Assembly: GCA_013398955.1 (NCBI GenBank)
Contig: VWPU01006303.1
Span: 62,001 to 126,000, forward strand
DNA length: 64,000 bases
Source of the DNA: Callaeas wilsoni
Taxonomy: Eukaryota; Chordata; Aves; Passeriformes; Callaeidae
Direction: 5' to 3'
A program made the translations under genes and the position numbers. The notes below the pieces were generated by a model that was not told the origin of the DNA, made no database searches, and saw only the letters and a list, made by a program, of their open reading frames with translations. Shown piece by piece: positions 1 to 31,635 of the stretch. How positions within the stretch are numbered: position 1 is the stretch's first letter; the number at the start of each line of letters is the position of its first letter.

Positions 1-3000
1 AACAATTACAGTGCTGATCAGGGGGTGGGGGGCACGTATGAACTACACAACACATATGTATCCATAGCAAACTGCAAGGGACAACTACAAAATGCCATTT
101 TGCTTCTTAAATGGAGATCCTTAGAAGACATATTGATACAACAACCACCTACCTCAGTTTTATACCTACTCATAAAATGTAGGATTCTTATCATTCAGTC
201 CAGAAGAAATATTTCTTTTCCCTTCTCCACACCTCTCTCCACTGGATGGGAAGAACTGAGTGGTGTGAAGGAGGTAGGTTCAGCTCTAGCTTTAAGCTCT
301 TTCAATTGACTAACACAGTGTATTTATTCTTTCAAGGGTTTTGTGTTTTGGTGGGGTTTTTTTAAGACAGTATGATGTTGCCAAGAATTAATTTTCAAGT
401 ATCTAGAAAGACAGCGCACCCCTTAAGCAATACATACCTCCAATGTGTTCAATTCAACACAGACCTTCAATGTATTAAAATTCCCTAGTGCAATCAAACT
501 CATTATCTTAGCTGAAAAAATTCCCCTAAAAACAGAGCAGCAGAAAACCCCCAAAGGTGGTGTATGCAGTTCATCTGGACCCCAATTCTACGAATCCGAA
601 GAAGAGAGAAATACCTTTAAAAGTCTATTTTGAGGAGTCATTTTCACTACAGGTAAAAGCCTTTAAATGTGTTCCTGAAGAGCAACAGTGACATCCAGTG
701 GAAGCACGTCAGCTTCAAGGTAAGCTCCACAGGAAGGTCAGATGGAGCACACCATGCTGGATGGGAGGCTCATGAAAAGCTGAGAAGCAGCCTCAGTTCT
801 CCCTGCTGCACACAAAATATCATTGACGGAGCACGAGCACATTTCTCTGGCCTGGAAAAGCATCCTCTCTTCAAAGCAGCACTGAAATTTCTGGAGCAAT
901 CGCATTCTTCAAGATTTGCATTACTCCACATCTACTGTCCAGACCAGCATAGGGTAACAACTTGATTTAGGATACAAGTTAAATTAGCTTTGTGAAACAA
1001 TTTATATGACCATTCACCCATGCTCAACTCTTATGTCAGAATTCAAGCTGCAATAATGCAGGGCATTTGGGGGAAGGAAAGAGAGAAAAGAGAAGGGAGG
1101 TGAAAAGAAGATTACTCGCCTTTTATTTTTGTTTCAGACAAAAAGTATGTTGGGTTTGATGCAATTATTTACACAGAACCCTCCTCCCTATTGGTGTTAC
1201 TGAAAAAAAAAACACCAAAATTTGGCACCTCTACTGTAACAGCCATGTTTCACCACAGGCCAATAAATATTAAGCTTCTGATAAACTCAGGAAGAAATAA
1301 GAGTTAACAGGGACATCTCAAACCCATTCAAATCCCAAGGCACTCTCGTGCCAAAGCCTAAGTGAAGCACTGGCAGAAGGAGGCAGATGAAGCAGGCTTG
1401 TGTATTTTAAATGAAACAGCATCAGAGCATCCAGCTCTGCTGACCAAAATGCCCGGAAGGACAGAAACAGGGCAGGAGCTAGTGGCCAACGAAGGTACCC
1501 AAAAATGTACAAAACAGCCTGTCCATACAGAGAAGGCTGCACTTGGACTGAAAGTTGGACTTGCTTGCAGGAATACCAGCATCCTATCTCTGCAAGTGAC
1601 CCTGTCTGGCAATCTCCAGCCAAGAGCAGGTCCTCACCAGAAGGGAAAAGCTGTTCCTCTCCCGCATTTCAGTGACCTTGCTCTGTGGTTCACTGTCTAT
1701 TAGTCCAGTTTACTTACCCCTATAGTCTGTAAGTGTCACTTTTAAATCAGGACAGACAGTAGTACCATCAGCTTCAAGGTAACATTGAAGACAAATGGGA
1801 GTTTGGCACATACTGCATTTCCAAAAGCACAAATGCTACTCGTGTGAAGAGTAAAATGAGAAACAGTAACACCAGACATTGAAAGCCCAGTGACAGATAA
1901 AACTTAATGACTACCAATTGTTAAAAAAAAATAAAGCAAGCCTGTATTTCTTGAGAAGGAAAAGCTAAGGGTGGCCTTCAACATTTTAGATTTGTGTTTC
2001 CTGCTTTGCTTAGGCATTTTATCTCCCTTAACCAATTTTCCCTTCCCATCAGTCCTAGAGTTTCCTTAGGAAATAGGAGGAGGTCTTCCAGAATTCAGTA
2101 TGAAATAATTAATCTTTGTTGCATAGGTGATGCTCAACAGTCTAAGACTGCTACTGGAGAATAACAACAACAACAAAAGTTTCAAAGGAACAGTTTTGTG
2201 TGGAAACAAGCCACAACAGGAACAAAAACATAAGAATAAAAACCATTGATAAGAAATGTCACCAAGAATTGAACTACTTCTTTCTGGTCCTGTTTTTTGG
2301 AGAAAAACTCCCAAGAAAAGGCACCCAAACATTGGAAAAAAGTGTTTATTCTCAGCCTTGGGTTGTCTGGCTACAGGTTCTTTTACACCAAAAGCATCAG
2401 CCTCCAAGGCAAGACACAAAATGATCTCCTGAAGTGGCAGCAGCAGCTTCCAGCTCATTCCCTTCATCGCTTTGGCTGGTTCATCTTCCCTTTTTCCACT
2501 GAATTAGGTATATATACACTGTGTAACATACAAATCATGTGCATACCTCCTTCGTTATATACATGTATAAAAATGCATGCCTTGCACATGTAAATGCAGA
2601 CACAGACTCACCACAACACACGCACTTGTTATTACTCTTGCTTGAAGTTTGAATTTTAGCAGAAAAGTTTGAGATCTTAGAAACTTTTAAAGCTTAAGAT
2701 AACTTCATCCATCTCCAAGCTGGCACACAACTGCAGCTTGAAAAAAAACTTTAAAGTCTTGCCTCTATCTCACTTCTTTGAATTATGACTCAAGCATTAA
2801 AACAAGCCACATACAGCAGCAACCTAAGTGGGAGAATTTACATTAATTAGCCTGAGATGCTGAACTTAAAAGGCAATTTTTATTCTGACCAATAATGACT
2901 TGTCAGGACTTGCCTTATTGTTCCAGAGTCTAAGAACAAATCTATTCACTCTAAGATGACAGAAATTAAAAGCTGATCCTCTTATTTCTGCAAGAAATCT

Positions 3001-6000
3001 TGTCAAACCAGAGCACAAGGGAAAACAGTTGTAGCAGCACAGCTGCTCCCATCCACTACCAGGCAAAGCCGTTGCAGGTTGCTGCAGTCATTCAGAGCCC
3101 CTTGGAAAGCCAAGCTCAGGGTGCTGCCTTTTCCTCTCTCTCTCTCACATTCTTCACCAAGACACTTGTCCTGTCACTCCATGCCCTTGTCCAAAGACCC
3201 TCTTCAGGTCTTCTTGCAGTCCCTTTAGGCAGCAGAAGGGCTCTAAGGTCTCCCAGGAGTCTTCTCCAGGCTAAACAATCCCATCTCTCTCAGCCTGCCT
3301 CCACGGCAGAGGTGCTCCAGCCCTCTGATCATCCTCATGGCCTCCTCTGGACCCACCCCAACAGGCACACACTTTTCTCACTGGGGTCCTAGAGCAGCAC
3401 TGCAGGTGGGGTCTCACCTGAGCAGAGCAGACAGGCAGGATTAGCTCCCTCAGCCTGCTCCCCACGGGGCTTTGGATGCAGCCCAAGACACGTTTGGCTT
3501 TCTGGGCTGCAAGTGACCCACTGCTAGGTCATGTCAAGCTTCTTGTCAACAAACATCCTCAAGTCTTTCTCTTCAGGGCTACTCTCAATCTCTTTTTCTC
3601 TGTTCCCGTTTAACATCTGCCCCCTCACAAAACAATTACAAGGTCACATCTCGAAACAGGCTTAGGTAAGTGGGCTTCCTTCAATAAAAGGAGAGGCAGC
3701 TATGGGTAACCATCTGCAACCAGCTCGGGAAGGATGTAGGGAAGAGCTCCTGTCATCAATCACAGCAAGACTCCTGCACATCCCTACAAAGTTTCTGCTT
3801 GGACAGCCAAGCAGGACAGAGAACAGTGGAAACATCTTGAGTACTCATCACACTGTTGTTCTTTTAAGTAAATAATCTACCTACCTATTCCAGGAGGAAG
3901 GCAATTGTGCACCAGACTAAAGCTTCCTGGAGTGGGAATCCTCAGAAAAGTAAAGTGACAGCAGATCAGGAAAAATAATCATTTTGCAGACCACATCTTC
4001 ACAGTAGGCTGAAGGTTGGATCCCTGCTCTTGAATACAGGATCCCTCCCCTACAATGCTTAAAATTAAATAAATAGAAGGAGGTGGAGAAGGTGCAAACA
4101 AAAACCCACATTCACATCCCATCGCAAAGAGCTGCAGCTCTATGCAATGAAACTGATTCCCAGGAAGGAATTTCACAGCAAGCAAAAAAAAAAAAGGTAT
4201 AACAGGATTCATAAGTATTAACAAATGCCAAAATTAGATACAGTTACCAATTTGGAAGCCAAAAGTTAAAAAAAAGAGGCACATCTGGCCTATGAGTAAT
4301 TCAGAAGGAATTTGTTTACACAAAGACAGGCTGAGAGGATGAACTGCTGCAGTCAGCACGAGACCACAGGCTGAGCACTGGAGGCACCCGAGGTCACCAA
4401 ACAAACCCAACCAGCAAAGGAGAGAGGTGGAGTCAGCTCTGGACATTCAGTTATGGACTTCAGACATCTTTGCGATCAGATCACGTTTTCTGGAATCTGC
4501 CTCCAATCCTATCCAACAGGACTATTTTGGAAAATCTATCATTGAAGAAAGGCCTGGAGAAAGCTCTAAACCCAGCAGCGTCAAAAGAGCCTAAATGTCT
4601 GTCTTAGTCAAAAGACACATTTGAAGAGTCACAGGCTATTTGTTTCAAAGTCCTTTCTGCTGAAGTGCTGCACTTACCAAGCTTCCCTTTGTGAAGGTCA
4701 GCTATGCCTAGAAATTTAGTATCTCCCCAGCTGAGTGCCATTTACCTTCATAACAGCTAAGGATATTTAAGACATTTTGTGCTCCTGAACTTCAGAAGAG
4801 CAGAAAGACTTCTTGTCAAGAGAATGACTGTCAGAGGACAGTTCTCACTTGTGCCCATGTCTCCCAAATTGCCCTGCCAAGGGATTACCTCTTTCTGAGC
4901 CTGTCTGCACATCCAGTCATGTGAGCAGGTCTCAGAGTCCTACCAGGAGCTGAAAACTTAACTGCATATATTTAAGTTCTATGGTTGCAGAATTTACAAC
5001 TGTAGTGACAGGAGAAACATTTCCCCACCACCTGTAAGCTTATGTTCTGCTGTACCTCCTACCTCTCACCAGGATAGCCCTAGTTTGGGATAAGCACACT
5101 ACACACACAATCCTTGCAGCATGTGCATTTCACTGCCTTTTGGACTGAAGCCCCCATGCCTCCCACTGAAGACAGCTTTGCTTCTGAGGTACCTCAGCAC
5201 AAGTAAGTTTTAAGGTATTTTTTATTAAAAAGTTATATGCAGAGGCTGAGGGTGAAGTCTCCTCGTCAGCCTCCTCCTTTGCAAAGTATTATTTTGCAGA
5301 GAGTTACAACATGCCTCCAGAAGGTTTATGTTTAAACCTGAGCAAAAAACCTCTACATCAATGCATTTCCTACTTTCCATAACATTTCATAGAAAAACTG
5401 TTTATCCAAATACAATGCTTTTATTCACATGGTTTAAATAAACACCCAAGCACTTTCTAACTGTCCATGTGACATCAGCCATTCAGCATTTGCTGTGACA
5501 CTCAACCATACACAGCCTTCCTGGAATTAGTCAACAACAGCAGCAAATCTGTCTCATAATGAAACAAGTGTTCTTGCACACTCATGTCAGCTGTAACCAT
5601 ACATGCAAACCTTTCCTTGCACTTGTGTAAAAAAAAAAAAATCTACCAGAAAACCCCCAAAATAAAACACATTATCTGCCCTCTCCGGAAAAAATAAATC
5701 ATTTGATGAATGTTTTCACAACTTATCAGAAGAGTGAACACATCCTCTGATCTGATCCTACACAACTCTTCACCCAGACAGACCCAAATGCTTACAGTTA
5801 CTGACCCCAGACAAGCATAAAAGCCTGTATTTTTGAAATCACATGCAAAATCCATACCTCTCATTCTGACTTTCCTTTAGGTCCTCACCACTCAATATTG
5901 CAGCATAAAGCATGAATTTAGCCTTTAGATTCTAGAACAAAGCAAGCACACTCACAGGATCAAGGCACAGGACTGCAAGACTTCATTTATTCCCACCACA

Positions 6001-9000
6001 CACACCAGGAGTGCTTGCCCTGAACTTTGGTTTTCAAGGTGATTATGCAACACTTTAAAGTCTATAATTTAAGAGTAAGCATTTATTGCAGAGGTACTAC
6101 TTCTGATCTAACATTTACAGTCCCACATCTATGCTAACATACTTAGAATTCACTTCTGACAGCTTCAGTGGTTTATCACGCTTTCACATCTATGCTTTTA
6201 CACCCCTCATGACTGCAATTCCTGCCCATGGTGTCCTTCTCTTTCATTTGCATTAGTCCTCGCACAGATCAGCTCTACTTTCAAAGCAAGCTGCATCTCC
6301 CAAGCCCCCTGTATTACAGAAAACACAAGCAGGTAGGCAGAACAACTCTGAAGTGTATGTCCATCGTTACAAACATGTCCAATACCCTGATTCATACTGA
6401 ACTTAAACCAACTGCCTGAGAAACCAGTGTCTTCTAAAGGCTCCAGTCTCCCTCTGCTATGGAAGTGAAAATTGGTTTGGAGCCAGTTTGTTTTCAAGCT
6501 TCCCAATCTTGACACTATTTCACGACTCTTATCCCACAGCTTATTTAGGATCGTTTTTCCTTCCTATTCAACTTGATGACAAACTAGTTTTGATGTCTGT
6601 ATTCAGTTATTCTTTTAGTCAGCCTCTCCCCATGAGAAACCAGATACTGCACTGAGTGGTTTTACACAGCCACTGTTTTCATTAATATCTATGCTTTCAC
6701 AATGCTCAACAAAAAAAATTATACAGCTACACAGCAGTACAAGCTCTCCTTGCAAAAAAATTCTCATGGATTTAAGGCTGAAAACAAGATACAAGATGTG
6801 TCAAGAATAGTGTTCATGTCTTTTAGGCGTACCAAAACCAAATAATAACCTATATGTCTATTTTAAATGTAATTACATCCTGAAATGTCTGCAGAATCTC
6901 AGGCTTATTCAATAGGTAGAATGCTGGCACAATAACACAGCAGTAGAGAAAGAAGGAGTAGGTTCACTTCTCATTGAAGGAAAAGGTGACCCTGGCATGA
7001 AATCAAGATCTGCAGGTGGCAGCTTCAAGTCTGAACTTGACAGGAAAAATAACTATCTCAACTACCCCAAAACGACCAAAATAAGCAATTCACTATTAAA
7101 AAAGCAAGTATTTGGCTCAAAATAAGAAAGAAATTAAAATACAGTGAAATTTAAGTCTTACAGTGAGTTGTAGGAGTGATGGTACTCTTAAAGAGCCCAG
7201 CATGATCTGTTTCTAAAAGATACAAGACACGACATTCACTTAGAAGAAAAGAGGAGATTGACATACATGAGTGTATAAGTTACTATGGAGCCAAGATTTT
7301 CACGCTCAGGTTATACTTAAAATAGCGAACGAAGCCATTTTCAGAGAGATCCGTTTCTTTTTAACAGCAAAGAACATTTCAGATCAATCCTAAATTTAAT
7401 TTTAACCTAGGGTATTCAAAACAAGCTCTCAGAGGACATTATTCATTCTTCCCCTCCTAACTGTAGCAATTTTAACTGCCTTAATCCAAGGATATAGTAC
7501 TAGCTGTATTTTGCAGCTCCCATGCTGCATGCCCAAGCCAAAGCTTGCATTTGGTTGGCAGTTCAAAAAAACTCCTTTGAAATAATTTAGGACCCCAAAC
7601 CAAAGTATTTTTCTGTTGCATGATTGAGCATGGATTCACTTCTCCCTCTGCAGATACACAGCACCTGGTCCAAACCAACACATTATACCTCAGAATACCA
7701 AGAGCCCTGTTTCCTACAGGCTCAGAGCATCATCAGTAGAGCAAACCCTTATCAGCCACCAGCACATGACAGAGATTTGCCTGTCAGTGGCACACAGACA
7801 GTTGGTCCCAGCAGCACCTATTGGATGTTTGGCCAGGTAAATGCTCTTCCACAGGGGAACAGTTGTGTTGGAGGGACAGATGTCAAGGGGGATTAGTCAT
7901 TGTTCAAGGGATTTGTTCAGCAGCTCCCTTCAATGGACATCTTAAGAGGTTTTATACTGAAGAACTAAGTTTCAGAAGACCTCAGGCATTTTCTTCCTGT
8001 CTTTAAATTACTACTCGATAATATGCTCTGGCAATAACAGCAGCAAAGGCGAGGGTAAATTTAGCACCATTTCCCATTAGCTGACACCTTGTCTACATTA
8101 TTTAAGCCATTCATTGGCATGTTATAAACTGAAAGAGGTATTTTCCTCCTAGAAAGGATTTGTCTCTGCTGCATTTCACTCCAGTATTATACTATGCCAC
8201 ATTTTAAATTAAAGCAGATAGAGTTCAAAGCTAGACCAGTTCAATAGGCTAATAAACAAAGAGGTCATTGGACTGATAGTTTCATAGCCTGCATAACTTT
8301 AGAGTTAGAACACAGGAGGGGAGGAAAAGGAAGAAGTCAGATTTAGCCAAAACCAGCCAAGGATCAATAAACACTTTCACCTCCTTCCTTATGTGACTGC
8401 TTCCTCCCATGCTCTCCCACTAACCCAACACTAACCAACCTCTGGTTTTGTTTGCTTTCTTTACACAGCACTTCACATAGTAGGGCATCAGGCTTAGAGC
8501 TGCAGACTCAAATCTTGTCCATCCCAAAACACCATGGCTATTCCAATATCTCCAGCAATGGACTGAAGTCATATTAAATAAAAACACCACTGTGTTTGAG
8601 AGATAACTTTAGTACCCCAGTAAAGATCTAAATTGATATAGTCAAAGACACTCCCACAGAGCAACAAATGTTGGCTAGAAGTTTACCCTTCAGCTGGGGC
8701 AATGCCCCTTAAGCACAGACCGCAGCTCACAAAGAGCCTTTCAGCTTACAGCTCATGCTGAACAAGATTAACCAAAAAACAGCCATGGTAATAACATACG
8801 GCAGAATCCTATAAGTATACCCAAATGTATCAAAAATATCCAAAGACTGACAAGACAAAATAAAGACATTTACATGAATCATCACCGTGTGCAAAAATTA
8901 CAGCTTGTACGGGCAGTAGCTTTAAAGGGTCACTTTTTTAACAGCCAACATCAGTTCCACTTAGATCAGTGCACCATTGAATTACTCAGTTGCTGGATTT

Positions 9001-9508
9001 ATCCTCGGGTACAGTCAGAACTCAGAGGTCTCAACACATGATTCAGGGAATAGATATAAACTAATGTCTCCAGGTATTTAGGAAAGAAGCTCCAGTACAA
9101 TATGTCACCTATTTGTCATGGGTGACACCTACACACAGCAATTTTTTTTTGTCTTTGCTGACTGTCAGTGAAAAGATATCGTGAATTCTATTTTCAGGAC
9201 TGACACCAGCCTGAAGGATTCATATCAGCTAGCAAAGCCAACTTCAGTTGTTGCTCACATCTGCTTTTTTTTGTGAGCTATCATTCATGTCATTATGAAC
9301 CACACACTCCTAAACAGAGGCCGTTACTAAAAAAACACATCTATACATTCACTAAGTTTATCTTGCTTTTAAGATCATTATATATAATTGTCCCATGAAG
9401 TAAGTACAGTTAAACAAAAACAAACAGTACAAGGTTAGTTAAAAACGAGGTATCTTGCACCTCAAATAAACAGCAGGGAAAGATGATTCTACAGTTCAGC
9501 CACCTGAG
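1..9508. other. No recognised gene; POC1A 3' region or intergenic
   Basis: I see no exon here that I can assign to a known protein. If POC1A keeps its usual C-terminal POC1 coiled-coil exons, they should lie on the minus strand in this stretch or beyond the left edge, but I could not recognise that motif on reading it. The stretch is AT-rich with poly(A)/poly(T) runs (for example at 5630-5641) and one CR1 tail. One short Cys-rich minus-strand open segment at about 1717-1833 is listed under findings. Confidence 0.6.
3150..3610 (-). mobile_element. CR1 LINE 3' fragment (antisense)
   Basis: The plus strand reads as the reverse complement of the familiar avian CR1 3' region: phrases such as 'cttctccaggctaaacaat', 'gaggtgctccagccctctga' and 'ttggctttctgggctgcaag' occur in the usual order. 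The element is therefore inserted in minus orientation. It is 5'-truncated, as most CR1 copies are, and the terminal 8-bp repeats are not evident. Edges are approximate. The match is from memory of the family consensus, not from an alignment. Confidence 0.85.
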
Positions 9509-29083
<19,575 letters not shown>

Positions 29084-29340
29084 GACGCCCCGCGGCCGCC
29101 GTTCGGTTCCCGCGCCGCGCGCGCTCCGTAGCAACGGCCCCGCCCTGCGCGGGGCGGGCCCGGCCTGAGGAGCCGCCATGGCGGGCGGGGAGCGGGAGCC
29201 CCGGGGCTGGGAAAGGAGCCCGTGCCGTGGGAGCGGGGTCCTCTGGGCACGGCCCGCCCCGTCCCGGGGCTCAGGACGCTGGGGAAAGCCCCTTCCGGCA
29301 CGCTGTTACATCAGTTATCCCGGCGCGCTCGGTGCCGCTC

Positions 29341-29619
29341 CCTGCGCAGCCCCTTCAGTGCTCAGCCAGCCACTGCTTTGCCTCACTCCTGCTCTGGGGG
29401 TGAATGGCTCCAGAGCCTGGTGGAGGCGATCCCCGGTCTCAGCCAGCGGAGCACCACAAGGCCGTGCTCCCTAGGGCTAAGAAGCCCTAAGCGACCCTAG
29501 GTCACTTCTAAGAAATGGTTCCGCTGGTGGGAGATCAGTTGCTTCTGCTTTGTCTGCAGGTGTTCAAAATAGGAACTCACCCTGGGTTTGTGCAAAGAGC
29601 ACAGGACAACTGAGAAAGG
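29341..29619. other. Spacer between POC1A promoter and HSF-like copy A
   Basis: GC-rich on the left, becoming ordinary unique sequence to the right. No feature recognised. Confidence 0.5.
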
Positions 29620-29836
29620 TTTATTCTTCCAATGGTTTAATACCAACTCAAATCTTTCCAACTCTGTTCAGCTCTGTCTGCGAACAGTGCTATTAATTAG
29701 ACCCTGTGAACTGGACACTGACTGCTCTCTAACAGGTGCCTGGGTGAAGCCCAGATCCGACCCTCCAGGAAGCTCGAGTTGGCCATCTGGGCTTCTAAAG
29801 AGGCCTTTCATCCATCTCTTCTGCATCCGGGCCCCT

Positions 29837-29920
29837 TCATTTAAGGACGCCTCTCCTCTTGCAGGTTTCCAACAGCCGGGGATGCGCTCTGTTGAAGCTG
29901 GGGTTATAGTAGTAGAGGAT
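29837..29920 (-). CDS. HSF-like copy A exon 2 (truncated)
   Basis: The acceptor is ttttag. It encodes a YYYNPSFNRAHP motif homologous to copy B exon 2, then terminates at TGA. In copy B the same segment runs 54 codons further. Confidence 0.55.
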   Translation of the reverse strand: MLYYYNPSFNRAHPRLLETCKRRGVLK

Positions 29921-30464
29921 CTAAAACAGGCAAAGGAGAAGAGTTAGTTGCCACCGTCCCAAGACTGGAAACCCTCAGGTTACTCTGAATTACTGCAGAG
30001 GATCATGAGCACTGAGGGCCGCATAGAACCTAAAGCTCAGGCTAAAGCATGTGATGGTTGTGTTGAGGCATCACCATCCCTGGGGTTTTACCTACTGAGA
30101 GCAGAACAGTGTAGGATTTTCAAGAGCAGAACAACTGCTTTTGAAAACCAAATATCACTATTTCTCAGCAGCTTCAGTGCAGATGTGAGCGGGCAGGTTA
30201 TCTTGTTGGTCCTTTATCTGCTTGGCATTGGGCAGGTGCCACAGGAAGGTTTCAGATTTGATGCAGCCAGACACGGAACAAAGACATTCAGAGAAATCAG
30301 GTTATGCTAAGTCTGTCTGTCTCTCTAATGGGTTCAAACTCAGCAAATCTCACCAAAATCTATCTTACCCACATTTCTTCTAGTCAGAAAGACTCACTCA
30401 AACATGCCTGAGCACAGCCTGAGAAGGAAGTGAAAGCCAGGCCACTCACTCCCATCACCTCCAT

Positions 30465-30812
30465 CACAGAATCACATACTGTTTTGGGTTGGAAGGATCT
30501 TAAAGATCATCAAGTTCCAACCCTGCTGCCTTTGGCAGGGATGCCACTCACTATCCCAGGCTGCTCAGAGCCCCATCCAGCCTGGCCTTGAATACTTCAA
30601 GGAATGGGGCATCCACAACCTCTCTGGGCAGCCTGTGCCAGGGCCCCACCACAGTCACATGTTCTTCCTAACATCTAATCTAAACCTGGCCTCTTTCACT
30701 GTACAACCACTGTTCCTTGTCCTGTCACTCTCTGCCCAGATGAAAAGTCTCTCTCCATCATTTTTATAAGCCCCCTTATAAAAAGTGGCTTCTTTTCAAC
30801 CTGCAAATGGCC
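30465..30812 (-). mobile_element. CR1 LINE 3' fragment in intron of copy A (antisense)
   Basis: The plus strand shows the reverse complement of a CR1 terminus ('tttgggttggaaggatct', 'ccatccagcctggccttga', 'ggcatccacaacctctctgg'). The 3' end is toward 30465 and the element is 5'-truncated toward 30800. It lies inside the intron of copy A and is absent from the otherwise alignable intron of copy B. The intron lengths, 980 and 628 nt, differ by 352 nt, about the size of the element. Confidence 0.88.
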
Positions 30813-30900
30813 CTCTATGGTGAGGCCTTATTTGCTGTGAAGGTCCCTCTCCCCCCAGACTATCATAAGCATCAGTTGCTGTTCAGAACAGCTGCTGTAC

Positions 30901-31206
30901 CTGGCAGTGAGCAGAAGCTGCTGCTTCCTCTGCCAGGAATTCAGGCAGGGAAGCAGATCTTTGGAAATTCCGCTGCATTTTGGTGAATCCATATGCATTC
31001 AGCTGTCGCATGAAACTTTTCATTTTCTGTGTGTGGAAGACTTGCTGTCCTTCCCTGCCCAACACCTCCACTTCAAAGAGATCTATGTTGATAGCCACAC
31101 ATTTTCCACCCTCACTCCACCAAAGTGAGTGAAACTTGCCGCTTTCCAGCATTTTCCAAAGCTTCTGCGGAAAGCGCAGGGACGAGAATTCTCGCTCCAT
31201 GGCCAT
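30901..31206 (-). CDS. HSF-like copy A exon 1 (DNA-binding domain)
   Basis: Open HSF-type winged-helix domain. The recognition-helix region reads MKSFMRQLNAYGF, where typical factors have IRQLNLYGF. The donor is CAG|gtacag, phase 0. Confidence 0.65.
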
Positions 31207-31320
31207 GGCCCTGGACAGCTTGGCTGTGTCCCGTCAAGCTGGCAGGCAAAGGCCAACTGGCACCAATAGACAGCAGCTTCCAATGGAATGTTCTGACATG
31301 TCACAATGGTGCGTGTGCTG

Positions 31321-31635
31321 TGCTGTGGGGACATTGCAGGTGACATTCCAGTGACGGCTGGCAGTGGTGCCCTGGCAAGGGGAGCAGCCCAAGGAGAAAC
31401 TGCCAAAGGGAACTTGTTGCTTCTCCATCCCAGAGCCACCAGTGGTGGGAGTCCAGAGCCCAGCAGTGTCCACAGAGCTGTCCTGAGGGGCTGTGGGCAA
31501 GGAGAGGCCTGGGCCATGTCTGGCTGCACCCAGGAGTGGGTCCCCAGGGAGGAGCCGGGATGGCTGCAGCCTTGGGCATCCCAGGGCCCTGTTTGGGAAG
31601 CTTTCCAGCTGGGGCCCTCTGACACCTGCAGAAAT
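31321..31635 (-). repeat. 5' flank block of copy A, identical to 38202-38516
   Basis: 315 nt with no difference from 38202-38516 by reading. It lies upstream of exon 1 of copy A. GC-rich, with all three minus-strand frames open, but no recognisable protein in any of them. It may contain promoter or 5'-UTR sequence of the array genes. Confidence 0.85.

Larger units (their letters stand above)
29837..31206 (-). pseudogene. HSF-like gene copy A (HSFX/HSFY type, degenerate)
   Basis: Two exons: 30901-31206 (102 codons) and 29837-29920 (27 codons). Exon 1 encodes an HSF DNA-binding domain: FPQKLWKMLES, SLWWSEGGKCVAI, LFEVEVLG, SFMRQLNAYGFTK and RSASLPEFL. It ends at CAG|gtacag. Exon 2 begins ILYYYNPSFNRAHP, as expected for the segment after the domain, but stops after 27 codons. 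Compared with copy B, the N-terminal extension of about 45 residues is missing: an in-frame TGA lies 12 codons upstream of the ATG at 31206, and about 0.25 kb present in B is absent. The C-terminal tail is also lost. An AATAAA signal follows at 29625-29620. The DNA-binding frame itself is open, so a 129-residue product is possible, but a decaying paralogue is more likely. HSF-family factors are nuclear and bind heat-shock elements. Confidence 0.65.

Noticed and set aside
4606..4741. 45-codon minus-strand frame starting MALSWGDTKFLGIADLHKGK, with an internal donor
   Set aside because: I considered it as a missing POC1A exon, but it does not resemble the POC1 coiled coil and is short enough to be chance.
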